Positions 61,403-64,000 of a DNA stretch of 64,000 nt are shown one piece after another (the first letter of the stretch is position 1; each line of letters opens with the position of its first letter). The stretch is from an uncultured bacterium. GTDB taxonomy: Bacteria; Cyanobacteriota; Vampirovibrionia; Gastranaerophilales; Gastranaerophilaceae. Location of the stretch: contig CASGEL010000001.1 in the NCBI GenBank assembly GCA_949300485.1, forward strand, positions 223,745 to 287,744, given 5' to 3'. The notes beneath the pieces are model-generated. The model did no database searches, was not told where the DNA came from, and saw nothing but the letters and a program-made list of their open reading frames with translations. The position numbers and the translations under genes were made by a program.

Positions 61403-61618
61403 ATGGACAAGCCTTTTTTAGAAAAATTAGCCAAAAGATTAAAACACCTAAGAGAAGAGAGAAAATTGACACAGGATGATATTGGGGTGAATGGTGTGTC
61501 AAGGTCAATGGTTAGTTTGCTTGAACTTGCAAAAACGGATGTCACTGTTTCTAAATTAAAAATAATTGCAGACAATTTGGGAGTTGAAGTTAAGGATTTA
61601 TTTGATTTTAAAGATTAA
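61403..61618 (+). CDS. XRE-family HTH regulator (paralogue of 60529)
   Basis: 71 residues from ATG 61403, where similarity to the 60529 protein begins (MDKPFLEKLAKRLKHLREER versus MDKVLLQKLANRIKELRKLH). The longer frame from TTG 61340 adds only a hydrophobic run and is rejected. AACAAT ends 6 nt before the ATG with TTGTTT 17 nt before that, again predicting a leaderless mRNA. CTAGT repeats upstream may be operator sites. Confidence 0.83.
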   Translation: MDKPFLEKLAKRLKHLREERKLTQDDIGVNGVSRSMVSLLELAKTDVTVSKLKIIADNLGVEVKDLFDFKD

Positions 61619-62105
61619 TGATTAAAAATCAAATTGCACTTTTTTGCACTTGCTTAAAATAGGCTTTGTGGGCGAATTAGATCCTGAACTCGTTTCAGGG
61701 CCTGATAATAATGAGATTCCGAAACACCGAGTAGGAACAGAAAATTACGTTTCGAGTATCTCTCAACTAATTTTCTAGTCAGTTCGGAATGACATTATGA
61801 CTGTGTTTTTGAGAATATCTGTGTAAACTGCGATATAAGTCCCCAAAATAGTTTCTTGACGAAATTAGGCTCAAAGTGATATAATAAGTAAAATTGTTTA
61901 CTGCTGAGTATAAAATGGTTACTATCAAAATTAAGTACAAACAAAAAGTTTAAAAATCTGCTGAAGCTGTAAACCTAAAATGAAATATAAGTAGCACTCA
62001 TATAAAAAGGTATTATAAAGTAATACCTATATTTGTTATGAAAAATGAAAGGTGGTGAATTCAATAAAATTTAACAATAATATATTTTTAGTGTAAAATG
62101 AATTT
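61619..62105. other. Gene-free region with nested hairpins
   Basis: No supported gene. CCTGAACTCGTTTCAGG (61683-61699) folds into a small hairpin; GAGATTCCGAAAC (61714-61726) can pair with GTTTCGAGTATCTC (61750-61763), and ATTCCGAA (61716) with TTCGGAAT (61783). It looks like a decayed mobile palindromic repeat. The 3' part carries the promoter of the LprI-like gene. Confidence 0.5.
62071..62099 (+). promoter_or_regulatory. Promoter of the LprI-like gene with leaderless start
   Basis: TTAACA (62071-62076), 17 nt, TAAAAT (62094-62099); ATG 62106 follows 6 nt later without a Shine-Dalgarno. Confidence 0.6.
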
Positions 62106-62564
62106 ATGAAAATTTTAATAACAGGTCTTTTTATAGTATTAGTAGGGATAACTACAATAAGTAGTTGTAATGCATTTGAAATAAACAACTATACAAATAA
62201 ACAAAATGCTGCAATAGAAGTCCTAAATCCCATAGATAAAACAGAGCAGGACTGCATATCAAAAACTGCAGATACTCAGGAAATTAACAAATGTAGCAAA
62301 AAGGCTCAGCAATTATGGAAAAGGGATATAAATAAAAACTTAGCTGAATTAAAAAAAATTTTAAGTGCTGAGGACTATAAAAAGTTACAACTATCACAAA
62401 CATCTTGGGAAAATTACGTAGATAAAGAATATGGATTTATAAATTCTCTAACTTCTTATACTCAAGGAACAATGTATCTTAATACTAGAGAAGGTTGGAG
62501 AACAGAAATTCTAAAACAAAGAGCTTTAGCCCTAAGAGAATATCTTAATACTTTAAAAAAATAA
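62106..62564 (+). CDS. LprI-like (DUF1311) secreted protein
   Basis: 152 residues with a signal peptide (ILITGLFIVLVGITTIS, Cys at 21 in SSCNAF could be a lipidated cysteine). The mature part shows the DUF1311/lysozyme inhibitor LprI N-terminal pattern: DCISKTADTQEINKCSKKAQ with paired cysteines, then LWKRDINKNLAEL, LSAEDYKKLQLSQTSWENY and GTMYLNTREGWRTE. A lysozyme-inhibitor role is known only for the family member LprI. It lies upstream of a GH108 lysozyme remnant, which may be a former effector-inhibitor pair. Confidence 0.75.
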   Translation: MKILITGLFIVLVGITTISSCNAFEINNYTNKQNAAIEVLNPIDKTEQDCISKTADTQEINKCSKKAQQLWKRDINKNLAELKKILSAEDYKKLQLSQTSWENYVDKEYGFINSLTSYTQGTMYLNTREGWRTEILKQRALALREYLNTLKK

Positions 62565-62642
62565 TATTAAATTCATTTTACCTTGTATTAGCAGACACAT
62601 AAGTCTTGCTTTGTATTTTAGTTGAACAAGGAGAAATTTATT

Positions 62643-62773
62643 ATGACAACAGAAAATTTTGAAAAATGTTAAAATTTGTTTTGCAACGCGAGGGTGGTTA
62701 TGTAAATGATCCTCACGATTTAGGAGGAGAATCGAATAAAGGAATAGCATATAATAATTCTTGCTGCTTATGA
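62643..62773 (+). pseudogene. Remnant of a GH108-type N-acetylmuramidase
   Basis: AAGGAG precedes ATG 62643, which reads MTTENFEK then a stop; with one base restored it continues KFVLQREGGYVNDPHDLGGE followed by SNKGIAY, the start of GH108 lysozymes with catalytic Glu in REGGYVNDP. The remainder of the about 170-residue enzyme is missing; a minus-strand membrane protein begins where it should continue. It is probably a phage endolysin or effector lost by deletion. Confidence 0.85.
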
Positions 62774-63133
62774 AATATTTAATGCAAATATGGATAAAAT
62801 AAATGGCAAAATATTTCCTAAAATGCCGCTGTAAAAATAGATTATTGCAAATTTGTTATTCTTATACTCATCATTAAATTTATAATCTGCATTTTTATTT
62901 AACATTCTCTCGATTAATGTTGCGACAATAAAGATTACTAGGATAGATGCTGCAATCGTAATATTAAAGCCAGTCAGTAATGTTATTCCTGATATTGCAG
63001 AGGCATCAAATTGAAGAATTCTAAAAGCTTTAACAATTTGTGTAATAAAGAAAATTTGACAGATAACATTAAAAAAGCCAAAAAATGAAAAAATATTTAA
63101 AGATATATTTTTACTAATTTTAAAAATATTCAT
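62768..63133 (-). CDS. Small three-helix membrane protein
   Basis: Not recognised. 121 residues with hydrophobic segments at about 12-35, 45-72 (ITLLTGFNITIAASILVIFI) and 95-118, joined by short polar loops. The C-terminal end overlaps the muramidase remnant. It is divergent from the lipase-like gene (30 nt between starts). Size and position would suit an immunity protein, but nothing in the sequence proves it. Confidence 0.6.
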   Translation of the reverse strand: MNIFKISKNISLNIFSFFGFFNVICQIFFITQIVKAFRILQFDASAISGITLLTGFNITIAASILVIFIVATLIERMLNKNADYKFNDEYKNNKFAIIYFYSGILGNILPFILSIFALNIS

Positions 63134-63163
63134 ACACTACAATTTAACACAAAAGGAGAAAAT

Positions 63164-64000
63164 ATGGAAAAATATAAATTACATGAGGATATTAAAATAT
63201 TATCAGAAAATGTATATATGCCTAATAATTTAAATAATGGTTGGCAACTTGTAAAATATGTGCCTAATTCAGATATTGGGTTTCAAGGTGCTATTTATAA
63301 AAATGGTAATGAAGTTGCAGTTATATATGCAGGTACAAATCAACTTAGAGATTTTTTAGGGGCTGATGCTCAGATGGGTTTTTTATTGCTTCCAAATCAA
63401 CAAAAAGAAGCTCATGCCTTGCATATGGAAGCTAAAAAGCTTTATCCAAAAGCTAATATTACCTTAGGAGGTCATTCTTTAGGGGCAAGTTTTGCACAAA
63501 TAGAATCTGCTCATACTGGAACACAAGCAGTTACATTTAATGCTTATGGGACAGGTGATATATTAAGAGCTGAAGGATATAATAATATAAAAAAATTAAA
63601 TATTATCAATTATGGAAATCCTGATGACGTAATATTTGGTGCGAAATACAAGGCGCAGCCTGGTAGAACATTCATAACAAATACTGATTTAAATCCCGCG
63701 AATATGTATGGTATTGCATTGAGTGAAGAAAAACGTATTCCTGATATAAATCAACATTTTTTATCTAATATGGGTGAACTTAAGAACGCAGTAGAGGTTG
63801 AACCTATTGATATTAATCAAAAAGAAATATTAAAAGGAAAAGTTGAGAAAAATGTATTTAATACTAAAATTTTTACTCCACAGGAAATAGGTGAGATGTC
63901 TGCAGAAGAATTTGAAAAAAATCTACCAATAATAGAACAACAGTTGCAGAATGGATTAATAAAACAACAAGTTCCAGAGGTTGATTATTCAGGTTATATA
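63164..64000 (+). CDS. Lipase-like alpha/beta hydrolase, 3' partial
   Basis: AAAGGAG lies 8 nt before ATG 63164, and the frame stays open to the end of the window (279 codons). The first 200 residues look like an alpha/beta hydrolase of the lipase class 3/Mbeg1-like type: VIYAGTN, LGGHSLGASFAQ with nucleophile S105, then QAVTFNAYGTG and NYGNPDDVIF. The following QEIGEMSAEEFEKNLPIIEQ segment (about 245-264) resembles linker domains repeated in phage or effector proteins of intestinal bacteria. The protein is probably longer and exported. No signal peptide seen. Confidence 0.7.
   Translation, partial: MEKYKLHEDIKILSENVYMPNNLNNGWQLVKYVPNSDIGFQGAIYKNGNEVAVIYAGTNQLRDFLGADAQMGFLLLPNQQKEAHALHMEAKKLYPKANITLGGHSLGASFAQIESAHTGTQAVTFNAYGTGDILRAEGYNNIKKLNIINYGNPDDVIFGAKYKAQPGRTFITNTDLNPANMYGIALSEEKRIPDINQHFLSNMGELKNAVEVEPIDINQKEILKGKVEKNVFNTKIFTPQEIGEMSAEEFEKNLPIIEQQLQNGLIKQQVPEVDYSGYI

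Overview
The window is AT-rich and carries a mixed set of household and lineage-specific genes. It reads as a chromosome fragment of a non-photosynthetic relative of Cyanobacteria (Vampirovibrionia/Melainabacteria, probably Gastranaerophilales-like). This is an inference from: a Ycf45-type R3H/AAA ATPase (27973-29592), a homologue of the cyanobacterial clock-input protein LdpA (47110-48054), lipid A/LPS-type genes (heptosyltransferase-like, KdsC-like, LpxL-like acyltransferases) implying an outer membrane, [FeFe]-hydrogenase maturases HydF/HydG and pyruvate phosphate dikinase implying anaerobic fermentation, and no photosynthesis gene.

Layout. 1-2320: tail of a lipid/polyketide-like locus (LPLAT acyltransferase plus Sfp-type phosphopantetheinyl transferase) and a DUF1848 gene. 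2537-9314: tRNA-Ala, glutaredoxin, ppdK, a lineage-specific membrane protein, lysC. 9316-15410: TPR protein, KdsC-like phosphatase, histidine kinase, RpoD-family sigma factor, rlmB, nadA. 15520-19979: PilM-PilN fusion and PilO-like genes, then radical SAM, DRE-TIM aldolase and receiver genes. 20078-27605: aroC, a GGDEF protein with a degenerate HD-GYP domain, GT9, rsmD, tpiA, HAD and Nudix genes. 27973-32539: Ycf45 homologue and a four-gene prepilin cassette behind a strong promoter. 32578-34302: zinc ribbon protein, ispF, acyltransferase. 34500-41105: lineage-specific small, membrane and low-complexity proteins with unusual leaders, plus MBL-fold and HTH/zinc-ribbon genes. 41210-49244: rpsO, hydF, hydG, glmU, second PPTase, ldpA, a class A beta-lactamase-fold hydrolase. 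49473-55165: folD / CooC-like / MetE-like one-carbon operon, rplI, a GGDEF/HD-GYP protein. 55492-58525: small proteins, Hsp20, CorC/CNNM transporter. 58677-64000: accessory region with a predicted ADP-ribosyltransferase, a HAD/XRE switch with duplicated decayed copies, a LprI-like secreted protein, a GH108 muramidase remnant and a lipase-like gene running off the end.

Themes. (1) Four lineage-specific genes (39330, 40635, 49473, 58677) share an upstream element, G[CA]AATTT[TA]-N14-CTTTATATA, that looks like a dedicated promoter; one of them is the predicted ADP-ribosyltransferase. (2) Several genes lack a Shine-Dalgarno and have a -10 box only 6-7 nt before ATG, predicting leaderless mRNAs. 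(3) The right end looks like an effector/immunity or phage-derived island in turnover, with a duplicated HAD/XRE module whose promoters are interleaved with TTGTCC/GGACAA operator half-sites. (4) Type IV pilus parts, two c-di-GMP proteins and extensive membrane proteins suggest a surface-active cell. No CRISPR array, rRNA operon or intact insertion sequence was seen.
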